Assembly (NCBI GenBank): GCA_023416995.1
Contig: JAEZGI010000035.1
Location: forward strand, 95,789 to 159,788
Reading direction: 5' to 3'
Origin: Bacteroidota bacterium
GTDB taxonomy: Bacteria; Bacteroidota; Bacteroidia; Chitinophagales; Chitinophagaceae
DNA length: 64,000 bases
Below are positions 1 to 8,888 of the stretch, piece by piece. Made by a program: the position numbers and the translations under genes. A model generated the notes under the pieces. The model did no database searches, had not been told where the DNA came from, and was given only the letters and a program-made list of their open reading frames with translations. Within the stretch, counting starts at the first letter, position 1, and each line of letters opens with the position of its first letter.

Positions 1-24
1 TCCGGGTTGTTAGGTATAAAGTGA

Positions 25-2286
25 TTAGAGACTGCTATTAATAATATCCTGGGTTCTATCGACACCAAGACTGATAAAACATCCTATGAAACCGAACCGT
101 TTAGCTGTAGGAAGAATGGCACTCTTCCTGCTGCCATCGGCTGAATAATTATAGCCAAACACCTGGTTGCTGCCCAACACATTGGTAAGTGAAACAACCC
201 AAACCACAAATTTTTTAGCGCTTGCGTTACCAATGTTAGGCAGGTAGTTAATACTTATACTCATACTATGATAGTCGATGGTCTTTCCCTGGTCAGCAAT
301 CACATATTTTGCCTCCGCATTATTGTAACGGAGATTGTAATATGGTCGCCCTGTAGCATAGGTATAAGACCCATTGAACTGTGTTTTTAACTTAGTTACA
401 AATTTCTTTACCACCAGGTTGCCTGTATGTTTCGTTGCGAAATTCGGTTGCATGGCAAAAGGAAAATTCAGATAATCTCTTTTTGTATCGAGATAGGAAT
501 ACGAAATCCAGTAATCAAAATTTTTGAAAGTTTTTTTGTCGCGCCAGAACAGTTCAATGCCGCCTGCATATCCTGATCCTCCGTTACCTATGCTATCGGT
601 GATGTTGTTGCCTGCGGTGCTGTAGGTTTTCACAAGATCACTGTACTTTTTATAAAAAGCTTCAACACGGAAAGTACTGACACTGGTTACTTTTTGAAAG
701 TTCAGGATATAGTGTTCGGCTTTTGTGTAAAGCAAGTCGTCATAACGGAAATTCTGGAGGAAATAGTTCTTTTCCGGCTTTTGATAAAAAATACCATAAG
801 CCAGTGATGCCTGCGCGTTAGGTGCCACCTTATATGCGAGCGAAATCCTGGGAACAATATTCGACTTATCCAGCAGTGAGGAACGCTCCATTCGTCCGCC
901 AATTTTTGCAGCCAGGTCATTCGTGACATAGAAATCAGCTTCTGCGAAGGCCGCGCTGTATTTATCTTCTACCAATGTTGATGCGCCCGATACATAGCGG
1001 TTATCAAAAACATTCTTGTCTCTGAAATAAAGAAACTCACCACCAAATCTGAAAGTGCTGATGCCCCAGAGTCTTTTATCAATAACAGCCTTAGCCTGGC
1101 TAAGACTACCATTGGCATCAAGGTTAAAAGATTTGGAATTGTAAGGTGCATCATTCAGAAACAGCGGCTTATCATTTTGATCCTGTAACTGGCTTGCAAT
1201 ATCATCCGTGTTGGTGCTGAACGATGCACCTATGTTTAACTTCCAGCCCGCAGCCAGACGCTCTTTCCAGGAAAGATTAGCATATAGATTGAAGTTTTTT
1301 AAAGCGAAAGATGATTTTAACAGACTTGAATCAACGTCAGGGCGGCGAACACCAATATTGCTTGTATTGAAATAAGTATAAAATTTAAGAATCCCGGTTT
1401 TCGAGGTTTTAACTCTGAAGTTGAATTCACCATTATGTAACTCTGGTATTTTGAAATTATCAACCCGTTGTTTTACGACAGCGAAATAAGCAGCAAGATT
1501 TGTATAGTTGTAATTGATGCCCCAACTCGCTTTTTTATTTTTTGCCAGATGCTGATAACCTGCGTTGGCACCTACGGTAGACAAGCCAAAATCGGCAGAA
1601 CTGCGTTCAGCAATATCTACTGATTCAAGTATAAGTGCTGATGAAAGGGCCTGTCCATATAAGGCGGAATATCCCCCGGAACTAAAGACTGTCCCTTTGA
1701 AAATAAATGGTGAAAAGCGGCCTCTCTGTGCGATGTCCGGTACACTGCTGAAAAAGAAATTATTGACCAGTGTACCATCAATAAACACCCGGGTTTCTTC
1801 AGCGGTGCCACCTCTTACAAACAAACCACCATTCTCACCCACCTGCTGGGTTCCTGGCAAGGTGCGAATTGCCCCTGTTATGTCCGCATTAGCGCTGGCA
1901 GTGGTAACGATGTCTATCGAACTCAGCACCGTGGTCCGTCTTGTATCACTTGCTTCAAAACTCCCTGCCGTTATCACAACCGCGGTTAATTCATTCGGCT
2001 CTTGTTTCAATGCCACCCCTAAGGTGAGGGTTCCCCCATTTGCATTTACGGGCTGTTCATAAATTCTAAAACCGATACTACTTACTACCAGGATCTGTTC
2101 CCCCTGTTCGGACGTGACAAACCGAAACAGGCCGGTACTGTCACTCGTGGTACCATCATAAGAATCTTTAATTGAGATGCTGGCTCCGGCAACCGGTTTG
2201 CCTTTATTGTCTTTCACCGAGCCGGTGATCGTGGTCTGCGCGTTTCCGAACAAACAGGCTAATAGCAGGACGATAAGTATTGGCAT
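25..2286 (-). CDS. TonB-dependent outer-membrane receptor with carboxypeptidase-regulatory-like domain
   Basis: A 753-residue outer-membrane receptor. The first 17 residues form a short signal peptide ending at Asn-Ala-Gln. Residues about 19-105 form a CarboxypepD_reg-like beta-sandwich (TITGSVKDNKGKPVAGA), usual on Bacteroidota TonB-dependent transporters. A plug domain follows (about 110-235, including LFVRGGTAEETRVFIDG), then a barrel rich in alternating aromatic strands to the C-terminus. Such proteins take up large ligands using TonB energy; the substrate cannot be read here. No SusD partner is adjacent, so a glycan-type SusC role is not indicated. It is somewhat shorter than SusC-type receptors (about 1000 aa). 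It is divergent from the secreted carboxypeptidase gene. The family is confident; the ligand is unknown. Confidence 0.9.
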   Translation of the reverse strand: MPILIVLLLACLFGNAQTTITGSVKDNKGKPVAGASISIKDSYDGTTSDSTGLFRFVTSEQGEQILVVSSIGFRIYEQPVNANGGTLTLGVALKQEPNELTAVVITAGSFEASDTRRTTVLSSIDIVTTASANADITGAIRTLPGTQQVGENGGLFVRGGTAEETRVFIDGTLVNNFFFSSVPDIAQRGRFSPFIFKGTVFSSGGYSALYGQALSSALILESVDIAERSSADFGLSTVGANAGYQHLAKNKKASWGINYNYTNLAAYFAVVKQRVDNFKIPELHNGEFNFRVKTSKTGILKFYTYFNTSNIGVRRPDVDSSLLKSSFALKNFNLYANLSWKERLAAGWKLNIGASFSTNTDDIASQLQDQNDKPLFLNDAPYNSKSFNLDANGSLSQAKAVIDKRLWGISTFRFGGEFLYFRDKNVFDNRYVSGASTLVEDKYSAAFAEADFYVTNDLAAKIGGRMERSSLLDKSNIVPRISLAYKVAPNAQASLAYGIFYQKPEKNYFLQNFRYDDLLYTKAEHYILNFQKVTSVSTFRVEAFYKKYSDLVKTYSTAGNNITDSIGNGGSGYAGGIELFWRDKKTFKNFDYWISYSYLDTKRDYLNFPFAMQPNFATKHTGNLVVKKFVTKLKTQFNGSYTYATGRPYYNLRYNNAEAKYVIADQGKTIDYHSMSISINYLPNIGNASAKKFVVWVVSLTNVLGSNQVFGYNYSADGSRKSAILPTAKRFGFIGCFISLGVDRTQDIINSSL

Positions 2287-2310
2287 ATTGTTACCAGTTA
2301 TAATATGATT

Positions 2311-2342
2311 CGAAAGTAAACTAGTTTATAGTATAAACCAAA
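2311..2342 (-). promoter_or_regulatory. Putative Bacteroidota-type promoter of the TonB-dependent receptor
   Basis: Read on the minus strand, TTTG (2342-2339) is followed after 20 bases by TACTTTCG (2318-2311). This fits the Bacteroidota -33/-7 pattern TTTG-N19-TAnnTTTG with one mismatch. The start codon lies 25 bases downstream. Pattern match only. Confidence 0.5.
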
Positions 2343-2541
2343 TTAATTTTTTTAACTCTGCCTGATGGTTTACCCTCAGACAGGTTGTCACCCATGTCAG
2401 ACAGGCGATAAATAATGAATCGGTACGAACTTTAAACGGCTGATTATAAACCGATTACCACCCCCAAGTTGACTTGATTACTGAATGCGATTTTTACGTG
2501 TGTTTCTACCAGTAACCCGGCTGAAAGATCAGTGGCATTTC

Positions 2542-2549
2542 TACTTTTG
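2542..2549 (+). promoter_or_regulatory. Putative -7 promoter element for the carboxypeptidase gene
   Basis: TACTTTTG matches TAnnTTTG exactly and lies 55 bases upstream of the carboxypeptidase ATG. No clear TTTG is present at the expected -33 distance, so support is moderate. Confidence 0.4.
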
Positions 2550-2604
2550 AAGTATTGAAATATCGCCGTACCTAACATCCAGTTAGCTCCTAATCTCCAA
2601 CCCT

Positions 2605-5055
2605 ATGTTAAAACAGACCATTGCATCGTGCATGTCCATCATGCTCATTGCCGCAGCACAAATTGCGTCTGCACAGACAATTTATTCGCGGGTAAGGATT
2701 GACCTGCCCGGTGAAGGGATGCAGGCGCTGCACAAACTTGATCTTGATGCTGATCACGGCGAATTTGACCGTTATTCACAGACTTTTACCACCACCCTGC
2801 CCAGGGAAGAAATCCAGAAACTTCAGCTCGCGGGCCTGCGTTTTACAGTGATAGTACCCGATGAGGTAGCAGCTTTCCAGGAAACCGCTGTGCGTGAACA
2901 GGAAGCAATTACAACGTTAGGGCAATCACAAAAATTTCATTTTGATAACTCCTGCGCGCCGCATCTTACGCAGATTGCAAAACCCGCTGGTTTCATCACC
3001 GGCTCATACGGGGGGTATTACACATTTGCCGAGATGAGATCACGTATTGACTCGCTGGTGAACCATTACCCTCATCTCGTGCAGAAGATCGTGTTGCCGC
3101 AGACAACGTTGGGTGGAAGACCTTTGATCGTTGTGAAGATATCAGACAACGTGACGACTTCCGAGAATGAACCAAAGGCACTTTACACAGGCTTACATCA
3201 TGCGCGGGAAGGCATGAGCATGATGAACCTGTTTTTCTTCATGCAATACCTTGTAGAGAACTATCAGACAGATGCACGAATCAAAGCACTTGTTGATAGC
3301 CGTGAGTTATATTTCCTTCCTTGTGTGAATCCTGATGGCTATGTTTTCAATGAAACAAATACACCATTGGGTGGAGGTATGTGGCGAAAAAACCGGCGCG
3401 TAAACGGCAGTAGCCGGTATGGTGTTGATCTTAACAGGAACTATGGTGTAGATTGGGGAGTAACCGGACCCAATATCAACATCTCAACCAACCCTTCAAG
3501 CGATTCATACATCGGTCCATCTGCATTTTCTGAACCTGAAACGCAGGCCATCAGGCAGTTCTCACAAACGCATCGGTTCAGGATCGTAATTGATCATCAC
3601 GCTTATGGAAACTATTATGTAACGCCATATGGGGTGCCGGCAAATCATTCCTTTACAACTGCAGATACAAAATTTTATAAATATGCATCAGCTTTAATGG
3701 CCAGGTATAACAATTATTTTGCCGGCGATGGTATGGAAACCGTACAATATTATGCAGTTGGAAACTCACGGGACTATCACATGGTCGGTGATCTCGGTAT
3801 TGGTGCAAAGGCTAAAACCTATGGGTATACTGTTGAAGTAGGACCATCAAATCTTGGGTTCTGGCCCTCACAGGCAAACATACTTCCTTTGGCAAAATCT
3901 ATGTTTTATGCAAATATGCAGATGGCCTACATGGCCGGTGCATATTATGAAATACAGGACAGGGATAGAATGGCAGTTACAAACACAACAGGAAATTTCA
4001 GGTTCTCATTATTGAATATCGGACTTGCCAATGACCCCGTGACGGTACGCGTTATACCCCTCCAGAATATACAATCTGTTGGAGCACCTTATACAAGGGC
4101 GGGACTAAGCAATTATGGTGACAGTGTGCATGCCGCAATATCCTATAACCTCTTGCCGGGAATTCAACCAGGTTCAAAAATCAGGTTTGTTTATGAGATC
4201 AGTACCGGTGGAGTAGTATTGAATGACACCATTGAAAAGATATTTCAGCCTGTCAGTTTATTATATGATGGATTGGAGTCAGGGACCGGTAACTGGACGC
4301 TTACAGGTAGCTGGGCGTCTACAACATCCACTTCATTTGAAGGTGCAAGAGCATTGACAGAATCTCCGTCAGGAAACTATCCGTCTAACGCAAGTACTAC
4401 TGCAATGTACAGGCAACCACTTGATCTTACCAATGCTTCGGCTGCATACCTTTCTTTCTGGGTTAAACACAGAACACAGAATGGGCCCGATAAATTACAA
4501 ATACAAATATCTGCTTCAGGGGTTACGGGAACCGGTTTTACATCTGTATGTGGCCAGCATACCGTAGCCGAGAATGCTGCACCGGCGCTAACAGGGGTGC
4601 GTGAAAACTGGACACGTGAAACGGTTGATCTTTCGGACTATGTTGGCTCAGGAAACGTCGGATTGCGTTTCTTATTTACATCCAATGGTTCGGGTGTGGA
4701 CGATGGATTTTATATCGACAACATAGAAGTAGTCAAAGCCCCGGCTATTGTTCTTCACAAACCTATTGAACCTGCACCACCACTTCTCGAAATGACAACA
4801 TCTTCGGGAATGGTCACTATGTATCCGAACCCGGTTTCAAACAAGATTTATATCAGGTATAACGGCAGTGCACAAACGAAACTTCAGTTCCGCTTATCGT
4901 CGGCTACCGGTGTGACTGTCTCAACAAAACTAAAAGAACTAAAAACAAACGATGTAGTAGATTTTGATGTTTCGAACTTGAAAAACCAATTGTATATTCT
5001 TACCGTGCTGGATCCTTCAGGAGGACGGCAAGCGGTATTCAAAGTGTTGAAGTAA
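2605..5055 (+). CDS. Secreted M14-family zinc carboxypeptidase with T9SS C-terminal sorting domain
   Basis: An 816-residue exported metallopeptidase. It has a signal peptide (about 1-24, ending ASAQ) and a pro-region to about 125. The M14 catalytic domain spans about 140-440. The zinc ligands H199 and E202 lie in HHAREG, the third His is H332 in IDHHAYG, and the catalytic Glu is E411 in YTVEVG. NPDGY and VDLNRNY are typical M14 landmarks. After about 545 comes a beta-sandwich resembling the MAM/immune-inhibitor-A type domain. The last 75 residues are a Por/T9SS type A sorting domain (MYPNPVSNKIYI to the C-terminus). It is therefore predicted to cross the outer membrane through the GldKLMN system encoded at 55.7-60.6 kb. 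The gene downstream follows after 39 bp and is probably cotranscribed. Confidence 0.93.
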   Translation: MLKQTIASCMSIMLIAAAQIASAQTIYSRVRIDLPGEGMQALHKLDLDADHGEFDRYSQTFTTTLPREEIQKLQLAGLRFTVIVPDEVAAFQETAVREQEAITTLGQSQKFHFDNSCAPHLTQIAKPAGFITGSYGGYYTFAEMRSRIDSLVNHYPHLVQKIVLPQTTLGGRPLIVVKISDNVTTSENEPKALYTGLHHAREGMSMMNLFFFMQYLVENYQTDARIKALVDSRELYFLPCVNPDGYVFNETNTPLGGGMWRKNRRVNGSSRYGVDLNRNYGVDWGVTGPNINISTNPSSDSYIGPSAFSEPETQAIRQFSQTHRFRIVIDHHAYGNYYVTPYGVPANHSFTTADTKFYKYASALMARYNNYFAGDGMETVQYYAVGNSRDYHMVGDLGIGAKAKTYGYTVEVGPSNLGFWPSQANILPLAKSMFYANMQMAYMAGAYYEIQDRDRMAVTNTTGNFRFSLLNIGLANDPVTVRVIPLQNIQSVGAPYTRAGLSNYGDSVHAAISYNLLPGIQPGSKIRFVYEISTGGVVLNDTIEKIFQPVSLLYDGLESGTGNWTLTGSWASTTSTSFEGARALTESPSGNYPSNASTTAMYRQPLDLTNASAAYLSFWVKHRTQNGPDKLQIQISASGVTGTGFTSVCGQHTVAENAAPALTGVRENWTRETVDLSDYVGSGNVGLRFLFTSNGSGVDDGFYIDNIEVVKAPAIVLHKPIEPAPPLLEMTTSSGMVTMYPNPVSNKIYIRYNGSAQTKLQFRLSSATGVTVSTKLKELKTNDVVDFDVSNLKNQLYILTVLDPSGGRQAVFKVLK

Positions 5056-5094
5056 TTATCCAGACCATGAAAAACCTCAAATAATCCCAAGCCT

Positions 5095-7446
5095 ATGAAA
5101 CCAAATTTTACAACGTTTACGCTCTGTGCGCTATTGTTGATAGCTTCACAGTTGTTAGTGGGCCAGACGATCAACCTCAGCAAAACGGTTGACAATATCA
5201 CCACGGGTTCGACGGGTACTTTGGCAGCACAAGACCAGGTATTGGAGTACACCATAAACGTCACTAACCTGTCAACTGTCAATATTACTCTGGCAAAACT
5301 GATGGATAACGTGCCTGCGGGATCGATATATATTGCTAACTCCACGTTCCTTAATGGAACCGCAGTAGCAGATGCAGCTGGCGCAATGCCATTTAGTGGA
5401 ACGGGTCGCACCATCCAATCCCCTTCATCCTCTGCTGGTATCTTGCGACCTAATACACCTGCGGTGGTGAGATTCAGGGTTCGGGTAACGGCCAATGGCG
5501 GTAACATCACTAATTACGCCGTGTTAGAGTGTAACTACCAGGGCTCACCTGTGGTTCAAAGCACGAATACTGTTTTCACAAACCTTGCACAGGATCCTAC
5601 CTGTTCGCAAATATTTCAATCAACATCCAGTACGAGTTCGGGCACTCCGCAAGGAAGCCCCAGCAGGCCTTATCGTTACATAAAATTGTTGAACACCAGC
5701 AATGGTTCGGGGGGAAGTGTTATCTATGACGGCGCAACCGGCGCTTGTTTCAATGCAGTTACCGGAGCCGCACTGTCTTCCGGAACTGTTTTATTGTACG
5801 CTTCGGCAATTGCATACGAGAAGGCATCGAATCGCATCTATTTTGTAAACAATAACAGTGGCGCCCCTCAGGATCTTAGTTATATAGATCTTAACACCAG
5901 CCCGGTATCAGCCAAAAAGTTCGTCGGTTATCCACTTGAAACCACAACAGGCAGTGGTTACAATGTAAACCGCATGTCATTTGCTTCTGACGGATACGGT
6001 TATGCCATCACTGAAAACGGTCGCGACATTATCCGGTTCTCCATGCACCCGGTTACAGGTCTGCCGGTTATCGTTCGAATGGGGGCATTGCTAAACGGTG
6101 CATCAAACGGAAGCATGGACATACTTAATGAAAAGGGTGGCGACATTTTTGGAGACGGATCTGGTAATCTCTACCTCGTAGCCAATTCCAGTAATCTTTA
6201 TAAGATCAATCCCAATACAAGAGTTTCAACATTTCTTGGTTCGGTTAATCCTTTCCCCGGCACTTCCAATTCAATTGCAGTTGATGCGGCAGGCAATGTG
6301 TTTATAGGTGGGGCCTATCAAAATGTGTTTAACGTAAATCTCGCGACCATGCAGGCATCATCGATCAGCGGCGGAACAAACAGTTCAGTCTGGACGAATG
6401 GTGATTACACGAGTTGTGCGTTCCCAGTACTGGCACCTGCACTCACTGCCAACAAAACCTATCGAAATCTGAACGGCCGCCCATTTGTAGTTGGAGGAGA
6501 CACCGTTGAATACCGTATTGAAGTTTCGAACACAGGTAACATCAACGCGGCAGGCGTGCGGTTATACGATGGTATTCCTGCTTCAACCAATTATATTCCA
6601 AATAGTACCCGCCTTAATGGCACCCTCATACCTGATGTAAGCGGACAAATGCCGTTTTCGTTTACTGGCGGTCGTCTTATCAATACTGTTGGTGAGCAAC
6701 CTGGTATCATCAAACCCGGCGCTTCGAATACAGTAGTGATGACCTTCCGTGCCAAAATTGATCCCTTACATTATGTATGTAATCAATCGCGCATTACGCT
6801 GCTGGATGATAATGGCAATACCATGTTTGTAAACTCTGATGATCCAACCCAGCCTGGCGGACAAAACCCTACCTGTTTTTATTCAGATGGCGTTTTACCA
6901 GCAACAAATATTGAATTCAATGGTTCTGTCTACAATAACCAGAGTTTACTAAAGTGGATAGTCAGGACCGACCAGGAAGTTGCAAGCTATGTGGTGGAAT
7001 TCTCAGAAGATGGTCTTGCATTTAAAACGGTAGGTTCATTGCCAGCCAAGGCTAACGGTTCAATTGAAAACACTTATGAGTTGAAGGATGGAACAAACTT
7101 CAGCACAAGCAGATTTTACCGGCTTAAATTAATTGGCAAAAACAAACTGACGACTTATTCGAAAGTAATAAGCCTGTCGGCTTCGAAAGAAAATACCGTG
7201 TCCGTTTTGCCAAATCCTTTTGTACAGGAGCTAAATGTAACACTGCAACTGAAAACGGCTGAACAGGTTTCGATACGTCTCATAGATCTGCAGGGGCATG
7301 TAGTAAGGCATATACAACAGCCGCTTACCGTTGGAAGTCACCAGGTGAAGTTGCGGGTAGATGGTAGCCTTGCAGCAGGAGTTTATATACTTGAGGCTTA
7401 TACCGGCAGTAAAAAGCTATTGAATCAAAAAGTTATCAAACGTTAA
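5095..7446 (+). CDS. Secreted DUF11-repeat protein with T9SS C-terminal sorting domain
   Basis: A 783-residue secreted protein. The signal peptide (about 1-23) ends LLVGQ. Two copies of the DUF11/conserved-repeat fold occur: about 28-160 (VLEYTINVTNLSTVNITLAK) and about 450-590 (TVEYRIEVSNTGNINAAGVR). The two copies share the phrase I.NST.LNGT. Between them (about 185-430) lies a propeller-like stretch with repeated lines such as DAAGNVFIGG. A fibronectin-III-like linker (about 615-700) precedes a type A T9SS sorting domain beginning VLPNPFVQEL. No catalytic motif is visible, so a structural or adhesive surface role is inferred. It follows the carboxypeptidase gene and ends at a strong hairpin terminator, so the two form a likely bicistronic cargo operon. 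Confidence 0.88.
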   Translation: MKPNFTTFTLCALLLIASQLLVGQTINLSKTVDNITTGSTGTLAAQDQVLEYTINVTNLSTVNITLAKLMDNVPAGSIYIANSTFLNGTAVADAAGAMPFSGTGRTIQSPSSSAGILRPNTPAVVRFRVRVTANGGNITNYAVLECNYQGSPVVQSTNTVFTNLAQDPTCSQIFQSTSSTSSGTPQGSPSRPYRYIKLLNTSNGSGGSVIYDGATGACFNAVTGAALSSGTVLLYASAIAYEKASNRIYFVNNNSGAPQDLSYIDLNTSPVSAKKFVGYPLETTTGSGYNVNRMSFASDGYGYAITENGRDIIRFSMHPVTGLPVIVRMGALLNGASNGSMDILNEKGGDIFGDGSGNLYLVANSSNLYKINPNTRVSTFLGSVNPFPGTSNSIAVDAAGNVFIGGAYQNVFNVNLATMQASSISGGTNSSVWTNGDYTSCAFPVLAPALTANKTYRNLNGRPFVVGGDTVEYRIEVSNTGNINAAGVRLYDGIPASTNYIPNSTRLNGTLIPDVSGQMPFSFTGGRLINTVGEQPGIIKPGASNTVVMTFRAKIDPLHYVCNQSRITLLDDNGNTMFVNSDDPTQPGGQNPTCFYSDGVLPATNIEFNGSVYNNQSLLKWIVRTDQEVASYVVEFSEDGLAFKTVGSLPAKANGSIENTYELKDGTNFSTSRFYRLKLIGKNKLTTYSKVISLSASKENTVSVLPNPFVQELNVTLQLKTAEQVSIRLIDLQGHVVRHIQQPLTVGSHQVKLRVDGSLAAGVYILEAYTGSKKLLNQKVIKR

Positions 7447-7472
7447 ATTGAGAGCAGGCAATTTGAATAAAG

Positions 7473-7507
7473 CGGCGGTGCGTTTTGCATCGCCGTTTTG
7501 TTTTGTT
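7473..7507 (+). terminator. Rho-independent terminator of the T9SS cargo operon
   Basis: A 9-bp stem (7473-7481 with 7487-7495, one G-T pair) and a GTTTT loop are followed by TTTTGTTTTGTT. It starts 27 bases after the stop codon of the DUF11 protein. Confidence 0.85.
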
Positions 7508-7662
7508 GACCAGCAGCTGTGCCAGTGGTATACAATCATGAGCTTGTATCAGGAATGTAACACAACTCGTGACCCGGACAAAACCGATGTATAGGTTGAT
7601 AGATCATTGGTGCAACAGCATATAAAGGATTTATTTATCACAACTATTCATCGAAAAAATAA

Positions 7663-7980
7663 GGCCCGGTTTAGAAAAACCAGGCCGTTGTTGATCGTAC
7701 CCTTTAAAAAATCATTCAATACGTTGAGGGTAGTACATTTTTTTAAAATGGGGCCGGCTTAGAAAAACCAGCCCGTTGTTGATCGTACCCTTTAAAAAAT
7801 CATTCAGTCAATTCAGGTAGTCAGGTTTTAAAAAGGGGCCAGGTTTAGAAAAACCAGCCCTTTGTTGATCGTACCCTTTAAAAATGAGTTGTTATATAAT
7901 GATGTTCGTTGTTTTTAAGTAAGGCCCGGTCTGGAAAAACCAGGCCGTTGTTGATCGTACCCTTTAAAATAAATCATTCA
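7663..7980. repeat. Four-copy hairpin repeat array, about 57-bp unit, 86-88-bp period
   Basis: Four imperfect units begin near 7663, 7750, 7835 and 7923. Each has an inverted repeat (left arm GGCCCGGTTT or variant, right arm AAACCAGGCC or variant, short A-rich loop), followed on the plus strand by GTTGTTGATCGTACCCTTT. Unit spacing, measured at the common AGAAAAACC, is 88, 86 and 86 bases. The roughly 30-base stretches between units are unrelated. Read on the minus strand, each hairpin is followed by a T-rich run (for example TTATTTTTT after unit 1). The array could therefore act as tandem terminators for the gene at 8026-8625. A dispersed relative lies after uvrC. Confidence 0.85.
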
Positions 7981-8025
7981 AATGTCTTAGAGCGGGCAGC
8001 CAACGGATGTTTAAGTATCTCTCAA

Positions 8026-8625
8026 TTAATAAGTATCTTTTAATGCAACCATTAGATTTTCATAACTCTTGTTTGAAGAAGCAAGCTGGGCGGCGGTATA
8101 AACAGGTTGCTGATTTTCGCCCACGATCTTCAGTCGGTAGTAAATAGTACCGCGTATATCCTGTGTCAGTTTATCGAAATACTGATAATCAAACTTTGCT
8201 GTTGAATCAGGAGAAGTAAATATTTGTGCAATCTCTTTGAATGGCTGGCCATTTACACTTCTTTCAATCACATAAAACACAGTATTTATGTCCTGGTATG
8301 AGGTCCAGTTGATAACTGCTTTCCTGTTATCAAGGCAAACATTCAGACTGTTTTCAAGAACTTCCATGTTTTTTTCAGTGGCGAGCCTATGTGCATTACC
8401 GTTAGTACGTGCAAGTTTCGTCCAGTTAATGTTACCGCCTTCTGCATTATTCACTGCATCGGTCCAGGGCGTTAACGAGGCTTTATGCTGGAAACTTGAT
8501 TTAACGATAGCCAGTTCCTGCGAATACACCGGCAATGACAGTATTATAATAAGAACCGGTAATAACAGTTTCCGGGCTGTAAAAAATAATAACAAATAGG
8601 GTTTAGTTTTCTGGTACGATTTCAT
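8026..8625 (-). CDS. Small secreted protein with a single FN3-like module
   Basis: A 199-residue protein of unknown function. A cleavable signal peptide is likely (hydrophobic LLLPVLIIILSLPVYS, about residues 20-35). Residues about 100-190 match the fibronectin-like module common just before sorting domains in Bacteroidota secreted proteins: VINWTSYQDINTVFYVIERS, then IYYRLKIVG. The same module occurs in the proteins at 5095-7446 and 19917-21089. The sorting domain expected after it is missing; the protein stops shortly after the module. It may be a stand-alone periplasmic or surface protein, or a truncated cargo protein. It is flanked by the hairpin-repeat array downstream and a degenerate copy upstream. 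Confidence 0.7.
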   Translation of the reverse strand: MKSYQKTKPYLLLFFTARKLLLPVLIIILSLPVYSQELAIVKSSFQHKASLTPWTDAVNNAEGGNINWTKLARTNGNAHRLATEKNMEVLENSLNVCLDNRKAVINWTSYQDINTVFYVIERSVNGQPFKEIAQIFTSPDSTAKFDYQYFDKLTQDIRGTIYYRLKIVGENQQPVYTAAQLASSNKSYENLMVALKDTY

Positions 8626-8660
8626 ACATGTCTATTTTAGGGGTCGGGAATTCTTACGAT

Positions 8661-8700
8661 GGGCCCCATAGAGCATTGGAAAAACCAGCGGTTGTTTTCG
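8661..8700. repeat. Possible degenerate copy of the hairpin repeat
   Basis: TTGGAAAAACCAGCGGTTGTT (8676-8696) closely resembles the unit segment in the 7.66-7.98 kb array, and a GGGCCC lies just left of it. The hairpin is interrupted by extra bases. The resemblance is short and could be chance. Confidence 0.35.
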
Positions 8701-8842
8701 AGGAAGATGGAACGTTAAATCAGAAGATAGGTAAGGTACGGTCTTATGAAGGATGGGAGGATCAGAGCTGATCAGTAATTGATCGTGGTACAAATAAAGA
8801 AACAAAATTCTGATATTGCAATAGGCACAAACAAAAAATCAT

Positions 8843-8867
8843 AAAAAAACCTCCCGAAGGAGGTTTT
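8843..8867 (-). terminator. Terminator of the atp operon
   Basis: On the minus strand a 9-bp stem AAACCTCC-type (8867-8859 with 8854-8846) closes a UUCG tetraloop flanked by C and G. It is followed by a run of T. It lies 22 bases past the atpA stop and closes the atpBEFHA transcript. Confidence 0.9.
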
Positions 8868-8888
8868 ACATTTATAATCTGAATACAA

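Larger units (their letters stand above)
2287..2604. other. Divergent intergenic region, 318 bp
   Basis: Spacer between two divergently transcribed genes. Apart from the two promoter-like elements annotated separately I see no ORF, tRNA or long hairpin in it. Confidence 0.6.
7447..8025. other. Intergenic region, 579 bp, holding a terminator and a hairpin-repeat array
   Basis: No credible ORF or RNA gene. The left part holds the terminator of the upstream operon. The right half is occupied by four copies of a hairpin repeat annotated separately. The segment about 7510-7660 shows nothing recognisable. Confidence 0.7.

Noticed and set aside
1565..2062. 165-codon plus-strand frame inside the TonB-dependent receptor gene
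   Set aside because: Mirror of a strongly coding minus-strand gene with family domains across the same bases.
7663..7980. CRISPR-like array (repeats about 57 bp, unrelated spacers about 30 bp)
   Set aside because: Repeats are diverged from one another, contain an internal T-flanked hairpin, and only four copies exist. No cas gene is in the window.
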